Source of the DNA: Aureobasidium sp. EXF-3400
Lineage: Eukaryota; Ascomycota; Dothideomycetes; Dothideales; Saccotheciaceae
Assembly: GCA_024195585.1 (NCBI GenBank)
Contig: SWBL01000156.1
Span: 1-64,000 of the forward strand
Reading direction: 5' to 3'
DNA length: 64,000 nucleotides
The stretch's first letter is position 1, and each line of letters begins with the position of its first letter. The notes below the pieces were generated by a model. The model made no database searches and was not told the DNA's origin. It saw only the letters and a program-made list of their open reading frames with translations. A program made the position numbers and the translations under genes. Below are positions 32,601 through 41,576 of this stretch, piece by piece.

Positions 32601-35563
32601 GACTGGATACTCAGAGGCGCATGCATCCCGAAATCGCAGAGTTGGTACGCAGCACTTTGTATCCTACACTTTCTGATGCACCATCGACCCTAGAGCACCC
32701 TAAGGTCACTGGATTGAAGAAGCGGTTGTTCTGGCTCGACCATCAACAGCCCGAAACACACAGCGATATGCACTCCACGTCACACTCAAACGACTACGAA
32801 GTGGAGATGACGACTGCTCTTGTATCTCATCTGATCAAGCAAGGCGTATACAAGCCTGGATCAATTGCCGTCCTCACTCCATATGTCGGCCAGCTCAAGA
32901 AGCTGCAACTTCGCATGCAGCGCGTATTTGAGGTCGTGCTAGATGATCGCGACATCAAGGTCTTGGAAGAAGCAGGTCTAGATGATGCTGTACAATCGCG
33001 AGCACCGCCTGCGCCAGGTGTTCAGAAAGGCTCAATGGCCTCAGCTATTCGCCTCGCTACAGTCGACAATTTCCAGGGCGAAGAAGCTGAAGTTGTTGTG
33101 GTATCACTGGTGAGAAGTAACGATCTACGAAAGGCTGGCTTTTTGCGCACTTCCAATCGCATAAACGTCCTTCTCTCCCGTGCCAAGAACGGCATGTACA
33201 TCATTGGCAACTCAAAAACCACCCAGCACATACAGATGTGGACAGACATCCTTCAGCTTCTCCACATGAACGGCTGCATTGGCGAAGCGCTGGAGTTGGC
33301 ATGTGAAAGGCACCCACACGACATCATGCAAGTCACCACGCCTGATGACTTTGTTCGAATAGCGCCTGATGGTGGTTGCATCCTCCCATGTGCTCAACGC
33401 CTACTCTGTGGCCATGCCTGCGATAGCTCATGTCACTCACAAGTTCTTCATGATGCGGTCAAATGCCTTGAACCGTGCCCTCGACAACCCGGGAGCCACT
33501 CCTGCTCACACTCATGTCCTAACAAATGCGGTGAGACATGCCCATTACAATGTATGGCAATCGTCAAGGACATCGCTGTTCAGCTGCCTTGCGGTCACAT
33601 CAAGACATCTCTTCCGTGCTGGCTTTACCACGAACAAGACAAGATTGTTTGTGATGAAGTTGTTGCTCGCACGGTTCCAGGGTGTGGACATAGAATTCAA
33701 GTCAAGTGCTGTCAGGACGTGAACAGCGACAAGTACTTGTGCCTAGAAGAGTGCGGTGATACACTGGCATGTGGCCATGTATGCAAAAAGTTCTGCAAGG
33801 ACTGCAAGAAGAGGACCGATTGTCGTATTGTTGAAACTGACCATGGTTCCTGCCGTCAACAGTGCGGTCGCGACTTCCTGAACTGCTCTCACAGCTGTAA
33901 CAAGCCTTGTCATGATGGATCCGACTGTAGTCTTTGCGACCAGCCATGCGAAGTCAAGTGCGAGCATTCTAGCTGCGGTCGATTGTGCTCTGAGCCATGT
34001 GCTCCGTGTGCCAATGAGCAGTGTTCTTCTTGCTGTCCTCACAGTGAGTGCAGCATGCCCTGTGGAGCTCCCTGCGATTGGGTCCCTTGCTCCCAGCGCT
34101 GTACGAACACCCTCAAGTGCGGTCATCAATGTCCCAGCGTCTGCGGTGCACCTTGTCCGGAAGTGCGCTTCTGTCAAGAGTGTGCCAATGAAGATACCAA
34201 GGCTCGTGTAGTAGACCTGATCATGATGAGTCAGTACGGCGACATTGATTTGGATGAGGACCCTTGCATCTTCCCAGCATGCGGTCACTTCTACACTATC
34301 ACAACCATGGACGGTCATCTCAGTCTTGGTGATCACTACATTCTAGATGCGAACGGATTGTCCACCGCTCTGAAGGCTTCTGGTGATGGCCTCGATGTGG
34401 ACAAGACCCGTATCGCCTGCCCGGATTGCCGCCGTTCCCTGCGTGAGATTCCGAGATATGGCAGAGTCATTCGCCGCGCTCTCCTCATCCAGAGTACGCT
34501 AAAGTTTATCACTTGGTCTAACAACAACTATGTCAAGTTCTATGGACACTTCATCAGCGCACAGCAGACTTTGCAGCAAAACCTCGGTCAGGCAAGACCG
34601 GTCGAGACAAGCCTCCATATGCAAGGGTCACGAGACGAACAAATCGATATCATCAAGAGTAAGATGTCGAAACTCAGATACATGGAAGTCGTGGACCTGA
34701 GAATCCAGATCGACAACTTCAGGGGTCTGGTTGGCAGTAAGGAACAACCGTTCAAGCGTGTACAGACACTTGTCCGCCACGCTCGTCTGAACCAGCGTAC
34801 CGCAGAAGATTTCACTTTTGATGAAAGTGTGATCTTGCAGACCAGATCTTATGCTCTGGCGACATCACTGTTGATTCGTTGCGACCTTGTCATCTTGTCA
34901 GACGTACTTGCTGTACGTGCTTCAAAGGATCTTCCCATCGATGTGACTACCACAGTAGACTTCACTAAGAACCGTGGAGACTGCGAGGCCTTGTTCAGGA
35001 TTGCCGACGAGGGAAAGCACTATCTTCAACAAGCCGAGGCTCTAATTTTCTGGGCACACTTCGCTGCACTGGAAGTTTCCTGGCGCTCGTCAAACGACGA
35101 CGAAGAAGAGGAAAGGTATGTCAAATATCCCAGCTTCAGGAGTGGAGAGATGACTGACAAATGCAACAGTGACAATGAAGTGACCAACACGCTCCGTGTC
35201 AGAGCCAGAGAACGCCTCGAACAAGCCCGTCTCTTCTGCACCCAGCACTCCCAAGCTCGCACAGTAGCAAAAGAGATAGACGAGATCGAGAAGATGTTGC
35301 GCGAGAGCACTTTCTACAGTCCTGTCACCAATAAAGAGATGGAAGATGTGGTCAATGCCATGGCTCGCGAGTTTAGGGGAACTGGACACTGGTACTATTG
35401 CCGCAATGGTCATCCTTTCACTGTTGGTGAGTGCGGCGGTCCTATGGTTGAATCGGTATGTCCTCAGTGTGGTGCTCCCGTCGGAGGAACCCATCACCAG
35501 GCTGCTGAGGGTGTCACTCATGCTACGGATCTGGAGGCAGAGTTTGGCAACATGAGATTGTAG
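29684..35563 (+). CDS. NFX1-type/RZ zinc-finger SF1 RNA helicase (ZNFX1 / Hrr1 / SAD-3 class)
   Basis: This large Upf1-like superfamily 1 helicase is of the ZNFX1 class. Known relatives are S. pombe Hrr1 (RNAi heterochromatin), Neurospora SAD-3 (meiotic silencing) and animal ZNFX1 (small-RNA inheritance and RNA sensing). The uninterrupted frame is 1959 codons, close to human ZNFX1. Residues 9-27 form a CCCH finger (C9, C17, C23, H27). The helicase has Walker A FQGPPGTGKSYTG near residue 638, a DEAG-box variant CEEAGE near 904, GDHLQLRP, TQRRMHPEI, TVDNFQGEEAE and NVLLSRAKNG. From about 1230 to 1510 come many Cys/His NF-X1-type fingers (CGHACDSSCH, CGHVCKKFCK, CPSVCGAPC). The C-terminus (YYCRNGHPFTVGECGGP, then CPQCGAPVGG) is an RZ finger. 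A likely 54-nt intron (35116-35169, GTATGT...CAACAG) is in frame and stop-free; spliced, the protein is 1941 residues. A silencing role here is inference. Confidence 0.92.
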   Translation: MQRKGPGICFAFQKGKCRFGARCRFSHDTTAHNAPQPPKRKNDTVSPELKRWKDQVFQRASLGFGLGDFLSQASRLVLLDDSCRQEVVKSLATDRGLEKVFEIVNQDFERKSEKALVHTFEIQIVPFFCVLSDERVMSSPLLERHLGEICQYIYGVGGSRSEKLFAAVVRALSTLLSKSDIRFFTSLKATLAVLMKVIDFNSTAKVTPCFSTYATALAAMLTPQSDPDTDALRYQATKHLDSINKRLGIGAAIRSIKSVNTEDTGTVSKPVFSLNRSLPGRLPDGRPRHDNDFDTIQKISIMPTSEEIQSTHAEYLPLKDPSTWHKEGVEGLLDRQFRLLREDTIGQLRDTARVEFEALQGMKPQHDKSTIRKHTYRNVLVESPKFNPSRGLEFVISFDQPPELRMRSDKQRQDWWSHSKRLGGDALICLISSTQVFVFCSVCFPYDQSGRSGKDRENALNPDQTVVSHVGDRVRVIARLSEMNAADMANILGMSFKLVTIQINSADQVLNPGIFSQEDFQGGRSLVEFPGVLLPAFLPTLTALKAISKSGDLPFSDFLAPSQGNGEGTAVIPPPSYTQRAGFRFKLDSVVQSGSFSFDPSSLKQSDIAELEKASALDETQASALLTSLSRSFALFQGPPGTGKSYTGVALMKTLVSNKKAAKLGPVLVVTFTNHALDQNLEHLLDQGIGQIIRIGGNSKSERLANVNLKRVAAEIERTKTENSEYGRAGGQMSIDAEVIEKCLETLNSATTSIEDYLARTNHNHSSQLFGTTYDEDGFEVVQYDTKSLRFKNWLYGGKHLQSNRALDMITEIANLYDLSYNERGLLHDHWLRMAQQPILDALLDRVERFNDHKLELDAIKHETDFRILCQANVIGITTSGLARHLELLRKLPSKVLLCEEAGEVLEAHLLTALLPSIEHAILIGDHLQLRPHVSCYGLSQESARGQQYALDTSLFERLVTATEHGARLPFSRLDTQRRMHPEIAELVRSTLYPTLSDAPSTLEHPKVTGLKKRLFWLDHQQPETHSDMHSTSHSNDYEVEMTTALVSHLIKQGVYKPGSIAVLTPYVGQLKKLQLRMQRVFEVVLDDRDIKVLEEAGLDDAVQSRAPPAPGVQKGSMASAIRLATVDNFQGEEAEVVVVSLVRSNDLRKAGFLRTSNRINVLLSRAKNGMYIIGNSKTTQHIQMWTDILQLLHMNGCIGEALELACERHPHDIMQVTTPDDFVRIAPDGGCILPCAQRLLCGHACDSSCHSQVLHDAVKCLEPCPRQPGSHSCSHSCPNKCGETCPLQCMAIVKDIAVQLPCGHIKTSLPCWLYHEQDKIVCDEVVARTVPGCGHRIQVKCCQDVNSDKYLCLEECGDTLACGHVCKKFCKDCKKRTDCRIVETDHGSCRQQCGRDFLNCSHSCNKPCHDGSDCSLCDQPCEVKCEHSSCGRLCSEPCAPCANEQCSSCCPHSECSMPCGAPCDWVPCSQRCTNTLKCGHQCPSVCGAPCPEVRFCQECANEDTKARVVDLIMMSQYGDIDLDEDPCIFPACGHFYTITTMDGHLSLGDHYILDANGLSTALKASGDGLDVDKTRIACPDCRRSLREIPRYGRVIRRALLIQSTLKFITWSNNNYVKFYGHFISAQQTLQQNLGQARPVETSLHMQGSRDEQIDIIKSKMSKLRYMEVVDLRIQIDNFRGLVGSKEQPFKRVQTLVRHARLNQRTAEDFTFDESVILQTRSYALATSLLIRCDLVILSDVLAVRASKDLPIDVTTTVDFTKNRGDCEALFRIADEGKHYLQQAEALIFWAHFAALEVSWRSSNDDEEEERYVKYPSFRSGEMTDKCNSDNEVTNTLRVRARERLEQARLFCTQHSQARTVAKEIDEIEKMLRESTFYSPVTNKEMEDVVNAMAREFRGTGHWYYCRNGHPFTVGECGGPMVESVCPQCGAPVGGTHHQAAEGVTHATDLEAEFGNMRL

Positions 35564-36216
35564 ATTATCTGGCAACGAGAAAAGGAGGAACAAGAGAAGA
35601 TGAATGCGCGCAAGGTGACTGTAGTTTATCTTTGTCTATACTCTGTAGAATTGTCCGTAGACTTGCTACACCAATACTACTGTCGCCAATGACAATCCAG
35701 TCTGTGTCGACTTGACTGTGATCGTAATGGGAGTACCTCCGAAACGCTGACCGGAATAGCTAGCTTGGCAACTCGTCTTTGCCTTTTGACCTTACAGCTT
35801 CAACAATAGGAATATACCAATATGGCTTGGAACCTTTATATACATCTAGGGGTGTGCCATAGAGTTTGAATAGACTCGAACTGTTCATGATAGTATCCAT
35901 ACCGGTAATGGAATTTGTTCTATGCACCTTTTTCCTCCATCATGCCACTTTCATTGCAAGCGTGGTCAACAGTGTTATGAAACAAGCGTTTATGTTGTGG
36001 TAGATGACAATATTCGTTCAGCTTCGCTCATCTGTGTTGGACGAAACCAGCATACAGCACTAAGATATCGCTCGAGTGATTCACAACGGTTTATCGAGAT
36101 AGAAAGTGATGAGATAGCAAGCGATTGGAGATGGAGAACTGTGCTATTGCGAAAAGCGATAGTGTGGGAGTTGATGGAGACGTTATTTTCAAGCTTGGTT
36201 GATATTTTATCATCCA
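35564..36216. other. Intergenic, 3' flank of the NFX1/RZ helicase
   Basis: No gene is seen. Open frames that cross the following tRNA are incidental. Confidence 0.55.
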
Positions 36217-36312
36217 GCCCTGCTGGCGCAATGGTAGCGCGCAAGACTTCTATTCGGTCATTCCTGATTGAGCGAGATCTTGAGGCTGTGGGTTCGAGCC
36301 CCACGTGGGGCT
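36217..36312 (+). tRNA. tRNA-Arg (anticodon TCT) with 24-nt intron
   Basis: The acceptor GCCCTGC pairs with GTGGGGC (with two G-U pairs). The D arm is GGCGC AATGGTA GCGC-like. The anticodon stem CAAGA/TCTTG encloses loop C-T-TCT-A, and a 24-nt intron (36253-36276) follows position 37, the canonical site for nuclear tRNA introns. The T arm is GTGGG TTCGAGC CCCAC. A run CTTTTCTTTTT just downstream fits Pol III termination. The anticodon TCT (36249-36251) decodes AGA. The intron could be one base different at its ends. Confidence 0.85.
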
Positions 36313-36583
36313 TTTCTTTTTGCCCTTTATGGACGCTCAATATGTTCTTTTGGCTCTGAAACGAGTGCATATCTTGTTAGAAATGCGATTGGAGGTGTTT
36401 TGGTGATTATATCGAGTTTTGAAGTTTTGGTAGAGGTCTGGGCGTTGACGATGCGCACTGACTCATGCTGGATGCCGCAGCTTGGACCCTGAATCGCTAA
36501 CGCCGCGCTAACGCCATCCGCCGACGCAACCTCCGAAGACATGAACAATTATTACCACAACAAATTCACGAGGAACATGAGAG

Positions 36584-38115
36584 ATGAGCAGAGCCCTGCG
36601 ACATGTGCAAAAATGCCTTGAGAAACAAGTGCAGTACTCGGAATTGAATGCATTTGTCACTTTTGGGAAGGCGACACAGTTACAGGATGCAGCAAGTGCG
36701 ATAGCCGATAGTGAGTCTGGTCGTATGTATTTTGTCCATCATATTCGGGAAGCACACTGACAAGGACAGGCACAGCACTTGTGGGAAAAACAATCGCCAT
36801 CAAGGACAATATCGTCACGAAAGAGTACCCGACCACAGCATCTTCCAAAATCCTCGATGCATACAACTCGCCATACAATGCGACTGTAGTCGACAGACTC
36901 ACGTCAGCCGGTGCCCTGATATGTGGAAAGACAAATCTGGATGAGTTTGGAATGGGATCACACACTAGACCGGTCTTCACATCGACAACGCAAAGTCCAT
37001 TCACGCGCAATGGACAAGCTCTCTCGGCAGGTGGAAGCAGTGGAGGTAGTGCAGTAGCAGTCGCAACGGGTCAGGCGTGGGCTGCTTTGGGAACAGATAC
37101 TGGAGGTTCGGTCAGGTTGCCTGCTGCATATACTGGCACTGTTGGCTTCAAGCCCAGCTACGGCCGATTGAGTCGATGGGGTGTCATTGCATACGCCAAT
37201 TCACTGGATACTGTTGGCACGCTGACCCAGAGCGTTGGACACGCTCGGGCTATATTCAATGTGCTGGATCGCTACGACCACATGGATCCTACGAGTTTGT
37301 CCAAGACGGTACGTGACAGAATTGCAGGTCAAACTACTGCCTGGTCCAAGGACAAGAAATTGCGTATTGGCATTCCGCTGGACTACAACACTGCTTCACT
37401 CTCACCCGAGGTTCGACAAACCTGGTCAAGGTTACTGTCGACACTGCAAGACGCTGGTCACTCGCTTCATCCTGTATCACTGCCATCGACACATCAAGCA
37501 CTTTCAGCCTACTATGTTTTGGCTCCCGCAGAGGCCTCGTCCAACCTGGCCAAGTACGACGGCGTACGTTATGGTCATCGTACCTCGGGTCCTGATGCCA
37601 GCCCAAAAGAGAACCTTCCACTGTTCGCTGCCACAAGAGGTGAAGGCTTTGGACCAGAGGTTCAGCGTCGTATCCTTCTGGGCGCTTACACATTGAGCTC
37701 GGAAGCCATGGACAACTATTTCGTTCAGGCACAGCGAGTACGCAGGTTGGTTCAGAAGGACTTTGACAATGTGTTCGCTCTGCAAAACCCGTTGTTGAAT
37801 GCCCGGGCCGAAGAGTCGAGCAACGCAGCCAGCGTCGATGTTCTGATCGCGCCTACCGCTCCGACGTTGCCACCCACACTGGCGGAAGTGGAGAGGTTGA
37901 GCCCGGTCGAGATGTACATGAATGATGTGTTGACAGTACCCGCGAGTCTGGCAGGACTGCCTGCTTTGAGCGTACCTGTCAAGCTAGAGGGTGGTGCAAA
38001 GGAGGCTGGAGATGTTGATTCTGTTGGCATGCAGGTTATTGGACAGTTTGGTGATGATGAACTGGTCCTTCAAGTAGGACAGATCATTGAAGACCTGCAA
38101 GCCGAGAGTGCTTGA
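36584..38115 (+). CDS. HER2: Mitochondrial glutamyl-tRNA(Gln) amidotransferase subunit A (GatA/HER2)
   Basis: GatA frees ammonia from glutamine so that the GatFAB complex can turn Glu-tRNA(Gln) into Gln-tRNA(Gln) in mitochondria. The model is join(36584..36710, 36770..38115), 490 residues, with a 59-nt GTGAGT...GACAG intron in phase 1. The amidase signature is complete: catalytic Lys54 in TIAIKDN, cis-Ser132 in GGSSGGS, and nucleophile Ser156 in GTDTGGSVRLPAAYTG. FKPSYGRLSRWGVIAYANSL is highly conserved in GatA. HER2-type length is about 460-490. The N-terminus (MSRALRHVQKCLEKQ) is short and basic, compatible with mitochondrial import. An upstream ATG at 36541 is out of frame. Confidence 0.92.
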
Positions 38116-38778
38116 AGTTCGTGGCGAGGTAAAAACCAGCATTATCCTGCTACACAGACAAATAGCTTGTTGTAAAACATCAACTTCTCTACCCATCAAA
38201 TCTTGCCACATCCACCATCCGCCTTGGTCCGCTATCTAGTTTCAGGTTGCAACAACTCAAGCATGTATCAAGCTCTTGACTCTGAACTCTCGGGGACTCA
38301 TTTTCCAATCTGAGCGAGTTCCATAAATCTTGCTCTTGAAGCAGGAACGCTGAGTGGCTTGCCGCATGAAACACCATGTGGCTACCACGAGGAAGGCCCG
38401 TCATCCTGACGACTCATTCGAACTAAAACTCCCTCATCGGTATTCAAGCGGCTCTTGGTGCTGACGGGGAGGGGGAGCGGGATGCCGCTCGTTTTCGCTC
38501 TTCTTTCGTTCTTTCTTCGTTCTTTGTGGGTACCTTTTGCTTCTGTTATACCCTTCCTTCGATAGTATTTCAAAGGTACCCTCAAGCAGTTGTTCGTACC
38601 TCACATTCTCGAACATCAGTTCGTCATCAAAATCTATCACGAGCTATTTAAACCCCATCTATCAGAATCCCATCCATCGAAATTGCATTCATCGGATTCC
38701 CATCCATCCAAACCTCATCCACCGAAGTCTCATCAAGACCTCACAAACCGCCACAGAAGACACACGCGACACTCAGAT
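38116..38778. other. Intergenic, upstream of the basic coiled-coil gene
   Basis: No gene is supported. The last about 190 bp stays open in frame with the following gene but encodes a low-complexity Ser/His/Pro repeat, so I treat it as 5' leader. Confidence 0.5.
38663..38732. repeat. Imperfect short tandem repeat in 5' leader
   Basis: Four or five imperfect units built on CCATCCATC / CATCGAA recur at a roughly 18-21 nt step just upstream of the gene at 38779. Translated, the units give degenerate SHPSK-type repeats, but an ATG after them is the likelier start. Confidence 0.45.
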
Positions 38779-39459
38779 ATGGCACACAGCAACCGATCTC
38801 AGCCTTACCAGAAATCAGCATCTCCAGACAATGACCTTGACACGATAAATACCATCACCAAGAAGCTCAACATCAACAACCCATACCGCAAATATCCCCC
38901 TTGTGGTGTTCCTTGCCCGGAAGGATCAAACACGTTCCATCTGACGCTACGACGCGAAAAATGGTGGCAGATGCTGCAAGAGCATGCATGGAAGGAGACA
39001 GTCATGATGGGGAAGATGCGTATCGAGGATGAGAAGAGGGAGAGGCTGGAGCAGATACAAATACGACAGAAGGAGGAAGCAGAAGAGGAGGCGAGAATAG
39101 CAGCAGAGGTCGAGCAGAAGAAACAGAGGAAAGACAGTCTTGTTGTTGAGGAGAAGAATATTGAGTATGCGGATACGAAGGGAGCCGGAGATAGAGGAGA
39201 TGTAACTGCTTCTGCTATCTACAGCTCTTCTGATGACGAGAATGATGGGGTGGTTCAGCCTCAGCAGACAAAAGACGTCAAGGGAAGGAAGAAAAGTCCA
39301 AGCAAAGAAAAGGCAAAAGGACACATGCATGAACACAAGGTACGGCGCAAGCCTTCGGGGCTGATGCGAAGTCATGCTAGGAAAGGGTCTGGGGCGAGTT
39401 GCTTTTCTACCAAGACGTCCAGCTCTCAGTCTGAAGTGGACGTGAAGAAGGGTTGCTAA
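38779..39459 (+). CDS. Uncharacterised basic coiled-coil protein
   Basis: I do not recognise this 226-residue protein. The start at 38779 (MAHSNRSQPYQKSASPDND) is chosen over an in-frame upstream start at 38590, whose extra 63 residues are a His/Ser/Pro repeat. Residues 30-70 are the only globular-looking part (NNPYRKYPPCGVPCPEGSNT, FHLTLRREKWWQMLQEH). From about 75 to 125 is a charged helix rich in Glu, Lys, Arg and Gln, likely a coiled coil (MRIEDEKRERLEQIQIRQKE). The tail is Ser/Lys-rich with possible nuclear-localisation clusters (KGRKKSPSKEKAKG). No introns. A nuclear or cytoplasmic scaffold role is speculation. Confidence 0.6.
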   Translation: MAHSNRSQPYQKSASPDNDLDTINTITKKLNINNPYRKYPPCGVPCPEGSNTFHLTLRREKWWQMLQEHAWKETVMMGKMRIEDEKRERLEQIQIRQKEEAEEEARIAAEVEQKKQRKDSLVVEEKNIEYADTKGAGDRGDVTASAIYSSSDDENDGVVQPQQTKDVKGRKKSPSKEKAKGHMHEHKVRRKPSGLMRSHARKGSGASCFSTKTSSSQSEVDVKKGC

Positions 39460-39814
39460 AACACGTTATGACCAGTCAATGATACGAAATAATGACCCGC
39501 GAGCTTGCTGCATCTGTAACTGGTTACGAGGCCACACATTATGTCTCCGTTCAAGATGAAGCAGTGGTTAATATAAGAGTGCGATATAATCAAAAGTCGG
39601 TAGGAGCCGAGGGCAATCAATCAATCATGATGATGCCGGCAGGTCTGAGCTTTTGATGGTCGCCGGCGTCTGGAGTCGACGCGACACATGCAAGTTCGGT
39701 TTGCAGTCTACCAACAGGACATTGAAGCTCTAAATTCTTATAACCACTTCACTTTACTTTTACTTTTACTTCCAAAACCTCTGCGTTGATCAGGCGCCAC
39801 TATCACACACAAAC
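39460..39814. other. Intergenic, promoter of the RRM/RGG gene
   Basis: No gene is seen. A CTTTACTTTTACTTTTACTT tract near 39750-39772 is a pyrimidine-rich core-promoter-like element just upstream of the RRM gene. Confidence 0.5.
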
Positions 39815-41054
39815 ATGGCCAAAAACAAGCAGCAACAGGAAAAGCCGACTCTCTCTTTCGATGATATGATCAAGGCAGGCATGTAGCGCGCTATAGACCA
39901 TCAACAGAACACGCAATTGACGTCGCGTTCATAGACCGTCAGAAGCGCAAGGCTGAGAGTCTTGCCCAGGAGATCTTTGGCAAGGATCGCCGCCAAAGCA
40001 CCCCTCAGAACAACTCCAACAGAAAACCGCAAACGCCCTTGGGTGGAAGTCTGGCCAGTCGAGTCGGCATTACAAAGGCGCGTTCTGAGACAACCAAGAG
40101 ACAGATAGGACATAACCTAACACTTCTACAGCGCTCATCCTCGGCCGCATCCATCCCCACCCTCGGCAAACAGCAACAGTCCCGTGGAAACCAAAAGAAC
40201 CGCAACAACCGTCAATCACTTGGAGGTGCAGACACAAGAAGAGATGCAGCATACCAAACGGCAGCACAACAGGCCCCGCCCGCTTCCTTCAATATCAAGT
40301 CACGATCCTTTGCGCCTGTCGACAGCGAAATAACCATCCGTGGAGCTGCTGGTCCGTATTGTGTCGTCGCTAGCAACTTTGCGCCAGGCACAACAGCTGC
40401 CGACATTGAGAGTGTCATGGCTCCCGTCGGTGGTGACATGTCTGGCTGCAAGTTGATCTCTACCTCTCCTAACGTCATTGCCGAGATGCTCTTCCTGGAC
40501 AGGGTCGGCGCCGACAATGTTATCAACATGTTCAACGGCAAGAAGGTTGGTCATTGACTCTGTTCTCGCTCACTCCACACACTAACCCAGCCCAGGCCGA
40601 CGGAAGGACCTTGTACGTCTACCTTAAGGAGGGAGGCCCATCACAATCTATCCACTCTGCCACGCCGCGCATCGCTTCGCCAGTCGTCATAGCCCAACCC
40701 GAGCCTGTTCAAGAACAAGGAGCCGAAGACACGATGGAGATTGAACAACCATACCCCACCGAGCCCAGCCCTCTTCCACCTCACGAGCCTTCTCCCCGCC
40801 CCGCATACAACAACTCACGGTCTCGCGACGGCAGAGCCTCATACCGCGAAGAATACGATCGTGGTGATCGTCATGCACAACCAGAATATCAAGATGGAAG
40901 ATATGGCTTCAACGAGCAACGCTATAACGAGCCGCGCTATGATGATCGCCGTCCCAGATACCGTGATGAGGGTCGCATGTACTCGGACGATGTGATGCGT
41001 GGAGGTTCTCGTAGAGGCGGTGGAGGCCGTGGCGGCGGTCGCTACCGTGGATAG
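39815..41054 (+). CDS. RRM and RGG-box RNA-binding protein with frame break near start
   Basis: The product has one RNA-recognition motif (GPYCVVASNFAPGTTAADIE through ADGRTLYVYLKEG) and an Arg/Gly-rich tail (GGSRRGGGGRGGGRYRG), an Mlo3/Yra1-like layout though not a proven orthologue. My model is join(39815..39879, 39935..40077, 40132..40545, 40596..41054). Three oddities occur. First, from ATG 39815 the frame hits TGA after 16 codons; removing one A from the A5 run at 39840-39844 yields MAKNKQQQEK then PTLSFDDMIKADRQKRKAES, which looks right, giving about 359 residues. Second, intron 1 (39880-39934) has a GC donor (GCATGT). Third, intron 2 (40078-40131) also needs a GC donor (GCGCGT) and has a strong ATAACCTAACA branch region; it is 54 nt and stop-free, so it may instead be coding. 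Intron 3 is GT-AG. A start at 39867 (MIKADRQKRK) would avoid the break. Confidence 0.75.
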
Positions 41055-41576
41055 GAACCCGAGTAGCACCGGACCGTAACTACTCGCATATGTCGTAGCG
41101 TTTCTCTCAACCCTGAGCTTCTCAGGCGACACAGGTCTTAGAGCCTTGGGCTATGAAAAGGAGGTGCGTGTCACCTTTGCTTCTGTCCAACATTATACCT
41201 AAGTATTACTTATACTCATAATTCATTCGGACCATGATTCGAAAGTAACACGATGCGGCTCTGTTTATATCAAAGTCCCATAGCCGTGCCTGGTTCTTGC
41301 CATAATGTCTCCCCTTTGCCCGTCCTAGATCTTATTGTCATGCAGATGTATAAAATTTTAGCACAATATCATGATCTCTCGGTTTACTTTGCATCTTTCG
41401 ACGATTTGTTCTCCACGATCGCACCTGCCTGTCAAAGAACGCTTGACATGTGAAAGCAGCGCTTGGACCACTGGTTCATCTTTCGGCCAACCCTTCGGTA
41501 TCTCCATCTCTCCATCAAACACATCACCGTCGCAATACTCAAGAATCGTCTGCGCAGATCGACGCTCGGATACAAC
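41055..41576. other. Intergenic between RRM gene and small unknown gene
   Basis: No gene is supported. Frames on both strands over 41350-41630 overlap the next gene and are incidental. Confidence 0.5.

Noticed and set aside
38590..38778. Upstream extension of the basic coiled-coil protein
   Set aside because: The extra 63 codons encode only a degenerate His/Ser/Pro repeat and begin inside a non-coding-like leader.
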